A stretch of DNA of 64,000 nt from Streptomyces sp. S.PB5 (GCF_030403745.1 NZ_JAQMWP010000030.1:1-64000); one strand, 5' to 3'. Positions 53,081-61,702 are shown, numbered from the stretch's first letter. Notes: generated from the letters alone by a model not told the origin. A program made the numbers and translations.

Positions 53081-53778
53081 GGTACTGCAGGATCAAGGAC
53101 GTCATGACGCACGAGGTCGTGCGCACCGGCCGTGAGACGCCGTTCAAGCAGGTCGCCCGGCTGCTGTCGGAGCACCGCATCAGCGGGCTGCCCGTCATCG
53201 ACGACGGAGAGAAGGTCGTCGGCGTGATCTCCGAGACCGATCTGCTTCAGCACCAGGCACAACAGGACGAGGGCTACGGGCGCAGGCATGCCCGCCTGCC
53301 GAAGCTGACGCACTCGGCCCGCATCACCGCGGCCAAGGCTCATGCCGGGACCGCGGAGCATCTCATGACCCGTCCGGCGGTGACCGCCACCGCGGAGCAG
53401 TACGTCACGGAGGCCGCACAGACCATGCGCGAGCACGGTGTGGAGCGGCTGCCTGTGGTGGACGACAAGGACCGTCTGGTCGGCATCGTCACCCGGGGCG
53501 ACCTGCTGCGGGTCTACCTGCGTACGGACGAGGAGATTCGCCGCGACGTGACGGAACAGGTGACCGCGGGTCTCGGCCTTCCCCGCTACATCGTGGACGT
53601 CACGGTCGAGGCGGGAGTGGTGACGCTGAGAGGGCACCTGGAGCGCCGCAGTGACGCCGAGCTCGCGGCGTGGATCGCCGGTCACGTGGACGGAGTGGTG
53701 ACGGTCACCGACCGCCTCACCCACCGGCTGGTGGGCGCCCGGGGTCCTGCCTCCAGCGGACCCTCCGGCCACATGTAG
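53077..53778 (+). CDS. CBS-pair and BON domain protein
   Basis: 233 residues. Two CBS motifs (about residues 5-60 VMTHEVVRTGRETPFKQVAR; 95-150 MTRPAVTATAEQYVTEAAQT with VERLPVVDDKDRLVGIVTRG) form a Bateman module that usually binds adenine nucleotides. A C-terminal BON domain (VDVTVEAGVVTLRGHLERRS) may contact membranes or other proteins. The ATG overlaps the USP stop. Proteins of this build are common in hypoxia islands, where they are thought to sense energy charge. Confidence 0.92.
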   Translation: MRYCRIKDVMTHEVVRTGRETPFKQVARLLSEHRISGLPVIDDGEKVVGVISETDLLQHQAQQDEGYGRRHARLPKLTHSARITAAKAHAGTAEHLMTRPAVTATAEQYVTEAAQTMREHGVERLPVVDDKDRLVGIVTRGDLLRVYLRTDEEIRRDVTEQVTAGLGLPRYIVDVTVEAGVVTLRGHLERRSDAELAAWIAGHVDGVVTVTDRLTHRLVGARGPASSGPSGHM

Positions 53779-53860
53779 CGGAAGGCGCATCGACGGGACC
53801 AAGGACGCCGCGGGTCAGTGCTCTTGCGGCAGGACCGCGCGGATGAAGGGAGAAGCCCTC

Positions 53861-53914
53861 ATGAGCAGCCCCCTAACGACGAGTACGGCGAGTGCGGTGG
53901 GCGGCCGACGATGA
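53861..53914 (+). CDS. 17-residue open frame overlapping the flavoprotein start
   Basis: ATG 53861 with AAGGGAG 8 bp upstream encodes MSSPLTTSTASAVGGRR. Its TGA overlaps the start of the hydrogenase-gamma-like gene (ATGA). It may be a leader peptide for translational coupling, or the stump of the ferredoxin-like hydrogenase beta subunit that normally precedes the gamma gene. No homology can be claimed at this length. Confidence 0.35.
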   Translation: MSSPLTTSTASAVGGRR

Positions 53915-54747
53915 GACCGGCCCCGTCGGCATCGGTGCCCGCGCCCTACCGGGTCGTGGGTCGTCGGACGGAGACCGCCGACACCGCGACCCTCGTACTG
54001 GAACCGGTCCACGAGGCGCTGCCCCGCTTCCGGCCCGGCCAGTTCGCGATGGCCTACGCGTTTGGCGTCGGGGAGATCCCGCTCTCCCTCAGCGGGCTCC
54101 CGTTCCGCGGCGACCGGCTGGCGCACACCGTACGTGCCGCGGGAGCCGTCTCCACGGCTCTGCACGCCCTCGGCCCAGGGCGGATCGTGGGGCTGCGTGG
54201 CCCGTTCGGTACCGGCTGGAAGCCGGCGGACGCGGTCGGCCACGACGTACTCGTCATCGCCGGAGGCCTCGGCCTCGCCCCGCTGCGCCCCCTCATCCGC
54301 GGCGTCCTCGCCCATCAGGAGCGGTATCAGGAACTGGATGTCCTCATCGGCGCGCGCAGCCCCGCCGAACTGCTCTACCGCGACGAGATCCGTGCCCTGC
54401 ACGCCGCCGTCCGCGTCGGTCTCACCGTCGACCGGCCCGACGAGCACTGGCAGGACGACGTCGGAGTCGTCACCACCCTCCTCGACCACGCCGAGTTCGC
54501 CCTCGCCCGTCCGGCCGACGCGGCAGCCTTCGTCAGCGGACCCGAAGCCATGATCCGCGCCGCCGCCGAGGAGTTGGTCCGCCGTGGCGTCCCTGCCCGA
54601 CGCATCCAGGTCTCACTGGAGCGCACCATGCACTGCGGCACCGGTCTGTGCGGTCACTGCCAGCTCGGCCCGGTCCTGTTGTGCCGTGATGGCCCGGTCC
54701 TCACCTGGGAACAGGCACAACCCCTGCTGGCCGTCCCCGAGTTGTGA
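53911..54747 (+). CDS. Hydrogenase-gamma / DHOD-electron-transfer-like flavoprotein
   Basis: 278 residues of the ferredoxin-NADP reductase superfamily. The FAD domain contains RFRPGQFAMAYAFGVGEIPL, and the NAD(P) domain VLVIAGGLGLAPLRPLIRGV. The C-terminal [2Fe-2S] site is MHCGTGLCGHCQLGPVLLC, Cys-x4-Cys-x2-Cys-x8-Cys. This is the subunit that passes electrons between NAD(P)H and the FeS chain of cytosolic [NiFe] (sulf)hydrogenases. The partner beta, delta and alpha subunits normally beside it are absent; only debris follows. It is either an orphan working with distant subunits or a leftover of a deleted hydrogenase operon. Confidence 0.88.
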   Translation: MRPAPSASVPAPYRVVGRRTETADTATLVLEPVHEALPRFRPGQFAMAYAFGVGEIPLSLSGLPFRGDRLAHTVRAAGAVSTALHALGPGRIVGLRGPFGTGWKPADAVGHDVLVIAGGLGLAPLRPLIRGVLAHQERYQELDVLIGARSPAELLYRDEIRALHAAVRVGLTVDRPDEHWQDDVGVVTTLLDHAEFALARPADAAAFVSGPEAMIRAAAEELVRRGVPARRIQVSLERTMHCGTGLCGHCQLGPVLLCRDGPVLTWEQAQPLLAVPEL

Positions 54748-55154
54748 CCCTGGCCGTATCGCTTTGCACCTGCCTCTCCAAGCGGCGGCACAGCCCTGCC
54801 CCGGGCGCGGGGCGGTCCGCGGGTGGAGACGGCCCGTGCGCACCGACGCCACGGCCGGCTCACAGACGGCCGCCAGGCGCTGCGCGTTGTCGAGACCCAT
54901 GATGCGCACGAACGTCGGTGCCGCCCCGAGGACCTGGCGATCACCGCGGGGTGACAAGCGCCGGGAGGTGAGCGAGGCCCAGATCATTCGCCGGGGGAGC
55001 CGCCTCGCCGCCATGGTGAACAGGCCTGGGGCGACCGGCTGTTCTCGTGGACTCATGAAGGGAAGGGCCGTACTTCACATGGCTATCGGGGCCCGTGGGT
55101 GTGGGTGCGGCGACACCGCCGACGGGGGATGGCGGGTCGCGCTGCACCCCGCGG
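54748..55154. other. Debris where hydrogenase genes would be expected
   Basis: About 400 bp. I see no hydrogenase small-subunit motif. A minus-strand frame at about 54840-54940 (VRIMGLDNAQRLAAVCEPAV) looks coding but is unassigned. Confidence 0.4.
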
Positions 55155-55658
55155 TCAGTGCGTCGGCCTGCCGCGCGCCAGCAGGGCGGCCACACGGTCG
55201 TCCGAGGGCTCGGCGAAGTCCTCGTACCACTGCCGCACGGTCGGAACCGACTCCGTGGCGTGCAGGCAGATCAACTCAGCTACCTCATGGGGCAGTTCAG
55301 GCACCTCTTCCGCTGTTCCGACGGGCACGGCCAGCACCAGCCGGGCGGCACCCCGGGCGCGCACGACGCGGCGGGCCGCGCGGGCACGGAAACCAGTGGC
55401 GATCGCGTCGTCCACCACCACGGCGGTCCTGGCGGCAAGCGGCACAGGCGGCTGTCCCGCACGGCAGCGGTGCACCTGTCGCTCCAGTCCCGTGCGTTGC
55501 CGTGCTTCCACCACGACGATGTCGAGGGGCGGTCTTCAGCTGCTCGGCCACCTGGGCGGCCCCGGGCGGTAGCCGAGGATGACGGGCTTGTCCGCTTCCA
55601 CATGGTGCAGCTACGCGGCGAGTTGCCTGCCCGCAGCGGCACGATCGCTGTAGCGCAT
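55155..55658 (-). pseudogene. Phosphoribosyltransferase-family pseudogene
   Basis: The start MRYSDRAAAGRQLAA is followed by a stop and then LHHVEADKPVILG. After a deletion and frameshifts, TAVVVDDAIATGFRARAARR restores the PRPP-binding motif and the frame runs to a natural end. It matches the two intact genes at 57741 and 60338, but the region between the first strand and the PRPP loop is mostly lost. Confidence 0.75.
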
Positions 55659-55774
55659 GGTGTCGCTCCCGTGTTGGAGGTTTTCGAGGGCTCGCCGGAG
55701 TGGTCGATAGCGCACGAGAGTTGGTGGCGCGCCCTTCCACGCCGTGTGCGGCAGCTGCGCCCCCTGCCGTCCTT

Positions 55775-56152
55775 CTACACGCCCTGCGCGGACCGGCTGA
55801 CGGTGGATCCGCTGTGCGCGGGAAGCGAGTTCACCAGGTGCAGCACCTGGTCGAGCCGGCACAGCTCGAGGATCTTCACAATGAGGGGGCGAGTGGCCAC
55901 CACCTGCAGACGGTGACCGTTGCCCCGCAGCCGGTTGTTCGCCCCGCACAGTACGCCCAGGATGGCGGCGTCGACGAACGTGGCGGACCGCAGATCCACG
56001 ATCACGTCCTGGTCCCGGTCACGGGTGAGCTCCCGCAGACAGGCCCTGAGCGGGGCCGCGGCGCAGATGTCGAACTCCCCGTGGAGCTCGATGACGACAG
56101 CGGCGCCTTCGCGCCGTTCCACGATCGAACAGAAGTCCTGCCAGGGGGACAT
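55775..56152 (-). CDS. STAS-domain anti-sigma-factor-antagonist-like protein
   Basis: 125 residues from MSPWQDFCSIVERREGAAVV. The STAS fold is recognisable: VIELHGEFDICAAAPLRACL, VIVDLRSATFVDAAILGVLC and HRLQVVATRPLIVKILELCR. The serine that anti-sigma kinases phosphorylate in SpoIIAA/RsbV/BldG (DSSG) is Ala-Ala here (VDAAI). It should therefore be non-phosphorylatable and, if it binds a kinase, constitutively active. A GTG at 56173 is an alternative start. Divergent from the Acg-like gene. Confidence 0.8.
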   Translation of the reverse strand: MSPWQDFCSIVERREGAAVVIELHGEFDICAAAPLRACLRELTRDRDQDVIVDLRSATFVDAAILGVLCGANNRLRGNGHRLQVVATRPLIVKILELCRLDQVLHLVNSLPAHSGSTVSRSAQGV

Positions 56153-56257
56153 CGGGCGTTGAGTCCTCACCGCATCGTGGGCTGACCGGGAAGACGGCGG
56201 AATCCGTCGGGTGCGTGCCGCCGGTCGCGCGGGGGACACGCTGCACACGAGCCGAAG

Positions 56258-56323
56258 GTGTGACGGCTGCCGCAGGCGACAGCCGTGTGTCCACACTATT
56301 GCCGCTGTCATGTGCCGTCACAC
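56258..56323. promoter_or_regulatory. Nested inverted repeats between STAS and Acg-like genes
   Basis: GTGTGACGG (56258-56266) and CCGTCACAC (56315-56323) are perfect 9-bp inverted arms. Inside them ACGGCTG (56263-56269) pairs with CAGCCGT (56280-56286). They sit in the 290-bp divergent promoter region and could be an operator or an RNA structure. Confidence 0.45.
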
Positions 56324-56441
56324 AACGGTTATCGGCCATCCTCCGAAGCCGCGGGCTCCCCTCGCCAGGTGCGCCCCGTTCGTCCCTTCCCCCGGACCAA
56401 CCCCTGTCCTGTCATGGAAGCAGGGGAAGGAGGCGCCCGTC

Positions 56442-57530
56442 ATGGTTGCCGCACACGCGCCGGCCCGTCACGCGGCCTACTACCTCGTCCGCGCGGCCGT
56501 TGCCGCACCGTCCGTCTATAACACCCAGCCGTGGCGCTTCATCAGTCAGAACGACGAGATAGAGCTGCACGCCGACCTCTCCCGACGCCTCGCGGTCGCC
56601 GATCCGGACGGCCGGGAGATGGTGATCAGCTGCGGCGCGGCGCTGTTCAACCTGCGGCTGGCCATGCGGCACCTCGGCTTCCCGCCCCAGGTGCGCCTGT
56701 GCCCCGACCCGCAACAGCCCTGGCTCCTGGCCACCGTGCGGTGGGGGCGGTACGCCCGGACCACCCCTGATGAGGAGGTGATGTTCGCGGCGCTGCCCCG
56801 GCGGCACACCCACTACGGCCCCTTCCAACCCGATCCGCTGCCCGTGCCCCTGGTCGGGGAGCTGCAGCGCGCGGCTCGCCGCGAAGGCGCCGAACTGTCC
56901 CTGATGAGCGGCACGGAGGACCTACGACGGCTCGCCCAACCGATTCACGCGGCCGAAACCGTACGGCGATCGAGCACTGCTCACACCACCGAGCTGGCCA
57001 ACTGGACACCACCACCCGGCAGCGCCCGGCGCGACGGGCTGCCCGCGCACACCTATCCGCGTGACCCCGACACCTCCTCCTTCGCCGGACGCGACTACGC
57101 CGACCAGGCCAGGCTGGGCCACGCGAACCAGCACGCGGCGCATCTCACCCTCCCCGCCCTGGGCCTGGTCGTCCTGCTCAACACCGGGCGGGACAGCCTG
57201 AGCGACTGGCTGCGGGCGGGACAGGCCCTGCAGCATGTGCTGCTGCACGCCACCGCCCACCACGTGGTGGCGGGCTTCCACACCCAGCCGCTGGAACTGC
57301 CCGAACTGCGCCGGCAGATCCGCAGGACCCTCGCGGCCGGACGGCGCCCGCAGATGATCCTGCGGCTTGGATACGACAACGACGTGCTGCCGGCTCTCCG
57401 GCGCCCCGTCAGCGACGTCCTCATCCACGGACTCGGCGCTCGGGCGCGCTCTCTGGGCGAAGTCGGGCCGGTCGGCCCTGCCCCGGGGCCCGTTCGGCCC
57501 TCCCGTGGGGAACGGACGAGCGTAGGCTGA
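56442..57530 (+). CDS. Acg-type nitroreductase-fold protein
   Basis: 362 residues. APSVYNTQPWRF near the N-terminus is the FMN-site motif of the nitroreductase superfamily, in the Acg/Rv3131/Rv2032 version; later blocks LPALGLVVLLN and AGQALQHVLLHATAHHVVAG are also typical. Mycobacterial Acg binds FMN tightly but does not react with NAD(P)H and is proposed to store FMN; it is a DosR-regulon hallmark. ATG 56442 has GGAAGGAG upstream. The C-terminal tail after about residue 335 is Pro/Arg-rich, and its DNA carries two palindromes serving the next gene. Confidence 0.88.
   Translation: MVAAHAPARHAAYYLVRAAVAAPSVYNTQPWRFISQNDEIELHADLSRRLAVADPDGREMVISCGAALFNLRLAMRHLGFPPQVRLCPDPQQPWLLATVRWGRYARTTPDEEVMFAALPRRHTHYGPFQPDPLPVPLVGELQRAARREGAELSLMSGTEDLRRLAQPIHAAETVRRSSTAHTTELANWTPPPGSARRDGLPAHTYPRDPDTSSFAGRDYADQARLGHANQHAAHLTLPALGLVVLLNTGRDSLSDWLRAGQALQHVLLHATAHHVVAGFHTQPLELPELRRQIRRTLAAGRRPQMILRLGYDNDVLPALRRPVSDVLIHGLGARARSLGEVGPVGPAPGPVRPSRGERTSVG
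57465..57500. promoter_or_regulatory. GGGCC-N4/5-GGCCC palindromes, copies 2 and 3
   Basis: GGGCC-GGTC-GGCCC (57465-57478) and GGGCC-CGTTC-GGCCC (57486-57500) lie in tandem at the 3' end of the Acg-like gene, 240 bp upstream of the phosphoribosyltransferase gene. Both have perfect arms. Confidence 0.5.
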
Positions 57531-57740
57531 AAGCAGCCTGCGGGGCGAGCGAGGGAGTCCGTCCGGAACGGCCGCCTACGACAAGGGGGTTGACCCCCTG
57601 TTGGGAGGCACGGCTGACGGACGGGCTGAGAGGCCGAAGGGTCGATCAGACCGGACGGCGACCTCCAGCACCTGATCCGGACCATGCCGGCGAAGGGAGC
57701 CCACCTCGCAGGTTCTGTCTTGTCTGGCCGGTGGTGCGTC

Positions 57741-58412
57741 ATGGTGTTCAAGTCCCGTTCCGACGCCGGCCGCCTCCTGGGCGAGCAGGTGGCCCGTCTG
57801 TCCGGCTGGACCGGCAGTCGGGCTCCCCGCGCGGTGGTCGGAATTCCCGGCGGAGGCATCCCGGTCGCCTACGAGGTCGCGCGATACCTCAAGGTGCCCC
57901 TCGACATCGTCCTCGTGCGGAGGATCACCGCTCCCGGCAATCCCGAACTGACCATCGGCGCGGTCAGCGAAGACGGTGCGGTCGTGTCCGCCGACACGTT
58001 CCTGAGTCGCTTCGCCCCCCAACGGCCGCGGTTGTCCGAACTGGCCCGGGAGACCGAGGACTGGCTGTCTCGGCGCGCGTCACTGCTGCGCGGCGGGCAC
58101 GCGCCCGTGGACCCGACGGTCGGCGACGTGGTGCTGGTGGACGACGGCATGGTCACCGGGGCGACGATGCGCGCGGCGGTCGCCTCGTTGCGACACCGTG
58201 GCGCGGTCGGCATGGTCCTGGCCGTGCCCGTCGCCGCGCCCCGAGCCCTCCACCGGCTGCGGCCACTGGTCGACGAGACCGTCTGCCCGGACGTACGGGA
58301 CATCCACACCGTCGGCGCCTGGTACCTGGACCACCGTCCCATCCCTGACACGGAGATCGGCGAGCTGCTGAAGGCGTCCCGTACAACCCGTGACCCCCGG
58401 TGCGCGGCATGA
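57741..58412 (+). CDS. Phosphoribosyltransferase-family protein
   Basis: 223 residues, type I PRTase fold. The PRPP loop is VLVDDGMVTGATMRA; GIPGGGIPVAYEVARYLKVP near residue 35 and RRITAPGNPELTIGAVSEDG follow the pattern of the stress-island PRTases (erythromycin-esterase/PRTase set). The nucleobase substrate is unknown. ATG 57741 has only GGTGG upstream; ATG 57684 would add an unconserved 19-residue extension. Similar to the fused gene at 60338 and to the dead copy at 55155. Confidence 0.85.
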   Translation: MVFKSRSDAGRLLGEQVARLSGWTGSRAPRAVVGIPGGGIPVAYEVARYLKVPLDIVLVRRITAPGNPELTIGAVSEDGAVVSADTFLSRFAPQRPRLSELARETEDWLSRRASLLRGGHAPVDPTVGDVVLVDDGMVTGATMRAAVASLRHRGAVGMVLAVPVAAPRALHRLRPLVDETVCPDVRDIHTVGAWYLDHRPIPDTEIGELLKASRTTRDPRCAA

Positions 58413-58484
58413 GCTCTGTCTGCTCCCGCGGCATTGCTGTGGACGGGGGCTTCCACAACAGCCGAACAGGCGCCGGCGCGGTGG

Positions 58485-59474
58485 TCAGCTCGCGCGGGCC
58501 ACTGGGCGGGACCAGGTGACGGCGAGGCGGCCGTCCTCGTCGGTGACATCGGTGCCCAGCTCGGCGCAGGCACGGATGAGTCGGTCGGCGATCCAGTCGT
58601 ACTCTGCCCGGTCGGCGAGACGGGTGTGGCAGTAGTCCAGAGCGAGGGGGACCGCTTCGGTGCGCCGCACACCGTGCTTGTCGCAGGTGATGAGCCAGAG
58701 CAGTCCGAGGTCGTTGCGCAGGGCCGGATGGACGGCGTAGTCGTCGATGAAGTCGCCCAGGTCGAAGAGGACTTCGCGGGTGAAGCCATGGAAGACGTGC
58801 GCGGAGTGCCCGATGACGAGGTCGGCCCCGGCCTCGACGAGGGCAGGGGCGGCACGCCGCACGTGCGAGACCGGGCGGGCCGTCATGTTGGGCCCCCAGT
58901 GCACGCTGACCAGGACGAGTTCCGTGTCGCGGGCGAGCGCGCGGACGGTGTCGGTGAGCCAGGTGGGCACGCCCTCGTTCCACAGGTCGGCGTAGGCCAC
59001 GCCGGGGCGGTCGGTGTCCGCGGCGAACTCGGCCGGGTGGTCGGTGACGGCGACGAGCCCGATGCGCAGCCCGCCGGCCTCCAGAACGAGCGGGGCGCGG
59101 GCCTCCTCGACGGTCGCCCCGGCCCCCACGGTCCGGATGCCCGCGCTGGTGAGGTGAGCGCCCGTGTCGAGCAGTGCGTCCGAGCCGTAGTCGAGGGCGT
59201 GGTTGTTGGCCAGGGAGACGGCGCTGACACCGAGGTCGGCCAGCACGTCGGCGGCGTTCGGCGGGGCGCGGAAGTAGAAGATCTTGCCGGGCAGGTCTAT
59301 GCGGCTGCCGCGCGCCGAGACGCTGCATTCCAGGTTGAGCAGGAACAGGTCCGCGGCCCTGGTGGTCCTGCGCACCGCGGCGGAGAACAGGGGGTGCGGC
59401 GTCCGGTGCGCCAGCGCCTCGGCGACCCCGCGGCCCAGCATGGTGTCCCCCGCCAGGGCGATGGTGGCGGCCAT
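58485..59474 (-). CDS. CapA-family (poly-gamma-glutamate-type) metallophosphatase-like protein
   Basis: 329 residues. The domain opens with IALAGDTMLGRGVAEALAHR; NLECSVS, LANNHALDYG, VSVHWGPN and VIGHSAHVFHGF are the Asp, Asn and His blocks of the calcineurin-like CapA fold. Family members are linked to poly-gamma-glutamate capsule assembly, but stand-alone actinobacterial copies are of unproven role. No signal peptide, so probably cytosolic. ATG 59474 has GAAGGAGG. It follows the coiled-coil gene by 29 bp and is likely co-transcribed. Confidence 0.88.
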   Translation of the reverse strand: MAATIALAGDTMLGRGVAEALAHRTPHPLFSAAVRRTTRAADLFLLNLECSVSARGSRIDLPGKIFYFRAPPNAADVLADLGVSAVSLANNHALDYGSDALLDTGAHLTSAGIRTVGAGATVEEARAPLVLEAGGLRIGLVAVTDHPAEFAADTDRPGVAYADLWNEGVPTWLTDTVRALARDTELVLVSVHWGPNMTARPVSHVRRAAPALVEAGADLVIGHSAHVFHGFTREVLFDLGDFIDDYAVHPALRNDLGLLWLITCDKHGVRRTEAVPLALDYCHTRLADRAEYDWIADRLIRACAELGTDVTDEDGRLAVTWSRPVARAS

Positions 59475-59503
59475 GGTCTGCCTCCTTCGCCTGCTCTGCC
59501 CGG

Positions 59504-59752
59504 CTAAAGGCCCCGGGACAGCAGGATCTCGTGGGCCAGGCGGGCGCTGCGGGCGCTACGGCCGACGTCGCCCGTCTCGTTCCCCGGCGTACGCTCCAGG
59601 CCCTCGACGAGCGCCCTTACGGCCAGTACCAGGCTGTCCACCTGCGTCTCCAGGGTGTGCACCCGCTGTTCCAGCTGCTCCGTCGTGTCCGGGGTCTGTC
59701 CGGTCCCGGCAACGGCGTTGGTGTTCGCGACAGGCTCGTCGGTGTGCTGCAT
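59504..59752 (-). CDS. Small coiled-coil protein
   Basis: 82 residues from MQHTDEPVANTNAVAGTGQT. A heptad stretch TTEQLEQRVHTLETQVDSLV at about residues 25-50 predicts a short coiled coil; the rest is polar. GGGAGG 7 bp upstream supports ATG 59752. It is the first gene of the operon with the CapA-like gene, with two GGGCC-type palindromes 110-145 bp upstream. Function unknown, perhaps an assembly partner of the CapA-like protein. Confidence 0.7.
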   Translation of the reverse strand: MQHTDEPVANTNAVAGTGQTPDTTEQLEQRVHTLETQVDSLVLAVRALVEGLERTPGNETGDVGRSARSARLAHEILLSRGL

Positions 59753-59861
59753 GATCGCCTCCCGGGGACACACGGACGGCGTTCAGCCTCGCTGCGCCGT
59801 CCGTCCGCGGCACCTTCCTGCCCCCATCCCAGTCTCGTCCTTGCCCGAGGACGGGTCGGAA

Positions 59862-59896
59862 GGGCCGAAAGGGCCGTGGCCGGGGGCGGTCGGCCC
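59862..59896. promoter_or_regulatory. GGGCC-N4/5-GGCCC-like palindromes, copies 4 and 5
   Basis: GGGCC-GAAAG-GGCCG (59862-59876) and GGGGC-GGTC-GGCCC (59883-59896), each one mismatch from perfect, are spaced like the 57465 pair. They lie upstream of the coiled-coil/CapA operon. Confidence 0.4.
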
Positions 59897-60197
59897 TTGG
59901 TGACACCGTCGGGCGAGCCCGCTGTGGTCCGGCCCGACGGAGGCCGCTTCTGCGCCGGACGGGGGCCGATACGGGGGGAGCATGACCGACGGAGCCGAAC
60001 GCCGACCCGGGCGACCAGGGCCGGCGGTGCTTGCCGGGCGGATAGCGGCGGGCGCGGCGTGCCGTCGCGCTGGACGGAGGCCAAGACGAACCTTTCCACG
60101 CCAAGGCGTCACCAGAGCGCGGCCGGAGGGGCGGCAGAGCTGGTGCGTGAACGCTGACAAGCACCTTCCCGGCAGCGGCAGCGCCGGCCGCGGGGCT
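59897..60197. other. Intergenic region of the stress island
   Basis: No convincing gene. An ATG at 59982 has a fair ribosome site (GGGGGGAG), but its product (MTDGAERRPGRPGPAVLAGR) is Arg/Gly/Ala-rich and looks like non-coding GC-rich sequence. Confidence 0.4.
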
Positions 60198-60212
60198 GGG
60201 CCCGATGGCCCC
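60198..60212. promoter_or_regulatory. GGGCC-N4-GGCCC palindrome, copy 6
   Basis: GGGCC-CGAT-GGCCC with perfect arms, 126 bp upstream of the PRTase-hydrolase fusion gene. Confidence 0.45.
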
Positions 60213-60337
60213 GAGCCGGGGTCGGTCGCCCCTGCTGCGGCCCGGGCAGCGCGCTGCAATAGGAGAGGGAGACGAGCTCGTTTCGGCGCGACGGTTGGGG
60301 GCCGCCGGGCAGCGGCGCATGCTCGAGGAGGCGGCGT

Positions 60338-61675
60338 ATGCGATTCGACAACCGCAGGACGGCCGGACGGCTGTTGGCGCGGCGACTGGAGTTCCTCCGC
60401 GGCCAGGACGTGGTGGTACTCGGGCTGCCGCGCGGCGGCGTGTCCGTGGCGTACGAGGTGGCCCGCGAACTCGATGTACCGCTGGACGTGCTTGTGGTGC
60501 GCAAGCTGGGCGTGCCCTGGCAGCCGGAGCTGGGCTTCGGTGCGATCGGGGAGGAGGGTGTCCGCGTATCGAACGACGACGTGATCCGGGGCGCTCGTCT
60601 GAGCCCCGTCGAGCAGGCCACGGTCGAACAGGCCGAGCGGGCCGAACTCGACCGGCGTGTGCGTGGCTACCGCCAGGGACGTACGCCGATCGCCATCGCC
60701 GGGCGCACGGCGGTGGTCGTGGATGACGGGCTGGCCACCGGAGCCACCGCCGAGGTGGCATGCCGGGTGGCACGCAAGCGGGGCGCGGCCCGGATCGTCC
60801 TCGCCGTGCCCGTGGGACCGCCGCAGGTCATTCCCCTCATGCGTACCGTGGCGGACGAGGTCGTCTGCTCGGAGACACCCCGCTATTTCGGCGAGGTCGG
60901 CTCCTGGTACGACGACTTCACACAGACGTCCGACGCCGAGGTGACCGCCCTGCTGGCCCAGGCCGCCCACCCCGAGTCCGCGCCCCCGTCTTCGACTGCC
61001 GCCGATCCTCCGCCCGTGAACCGGGAGGTCGAGGTGAGTGCCGCAGGAGTGCGGCTGGCCGGAAGGCTTGTGCTTCCCGAGACGGCTCAGGCCGTGGTGG
61101 CGTTCGCGCACGGCAGCGGCAGCAGTCGGTACAGCCCCTGCAACCGGTACGTCGCCGGCGTGTTGAACCGAGCCGGGCTGGGCACCCTGCTGCTCGACCT
61201 GCTCACCGAGGACGAGGAGCGCGACCGGGCGAACGTCTTCGATGTGCTGCTGCTCGCCCGGCGTCTGCACGCCGCCGCCGTCTGGCTGTGCCACGAAGCC
61301 GCCCTGCCGGTGGCCTACTTCGGGGCCAGCACCGGTGCGGCCGCCGCGCTGGAGGCCGCCTCCGCTCCCGACGCCGACATCCGCGCGGTCGTCTCCCGTG
61401 GCGGGCGCCCCGACCTGGCCTCCCCGGCCGCGCTGGCGCGGGTGCACGCGCCGACGCTGCTCATCGTGGGTAGCCGGGACACCACCGTACTCAGCCTCAA
61501 CCGGCTCGCCGCCGACAGGCTGGGCTGCGAGCACCAGCTCGCCATCGTCCCCGGCGCCACCCACTTCTTCACCGAGCCCGGCACCCTTGCCACAGCCGCC
61601 CAGCTGGCCCGCGACTGGTTCACCGTGCACCTCGCCCGACCCACCGTCGGCACATCGCCGCTCCGGGCGCCGTGA
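60338..61675 (+). CDS. Phosphoribosyltransferase-alpha/beta hydrolase fusion protein
   Basis: 445 residues in two domains. Residues 1-205 are a PRTase like that at 57741 (VVLGLPRGGVSVAYEVAREL; PRPP loop TAVVVDDGLATGATAEVA). After a Pro/Ser linker, residues 225-440 are a dienelactone-hydrolase-like domain with the nucleophile elbow YFGASTGAAA, Asp in VGSRDTTV and His in GATHFFTEP, a complete triad. GAGGAGG lies 6 bp before ATG 60338. The fusion implies that the two activities act on one metabolite; neither substrate is known. A strong terminator follows, and a palindrome lies upstream. Confidence 0.9.
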   Translation: MRFDNRRTAGRLLARRLEFLRGQDVVVLGLPRGGVSVAYEVARELDVPLDVLVVRKLGVPWQPELGFGAIGEEGVRVSNDDVIRGARLSPVEQATVEQAERAELDRRVRGYRQGRTPIAIAGRTAVVVDDGLATGATAEVACRVARKRGAARIVLAVPVGPPQVIPLMRTVADEVVCSETPRYFGEVGSWYDDFTQTSDAEVTALLAQAAHPESAPPSSTAADPPPVNREVEVSAAGVRLAGRLVLPETAQAVVAFAHGSGSSRYSPCNRYVAGVLNRAGLGTLLLDLLTEDEERDRANVFDVLLLARRLHAAAVWLCHEAALPVAYFGASTGAAAALEAASAPDADIRAVVSRGGRPDLASPAALARVHAPTLLIVGSRDTTVLSLNRLAADRLGCEHQLAIVPGATHFFTEPGTLATAAQLARDWFTVHLARPTVGTSPLRAP

Positions 61676-61702
61676 CAGCAACTCCCAGTACCCGGTCCCG
61701 CA

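Noticed and set aside
59982..60337. Open frame starting at ATG 59982 with a fair ribosome site
   Set aside because: Product is Arg/Gly/Ala-rich without any recognisable block and overlaps a regulatory palindrome.
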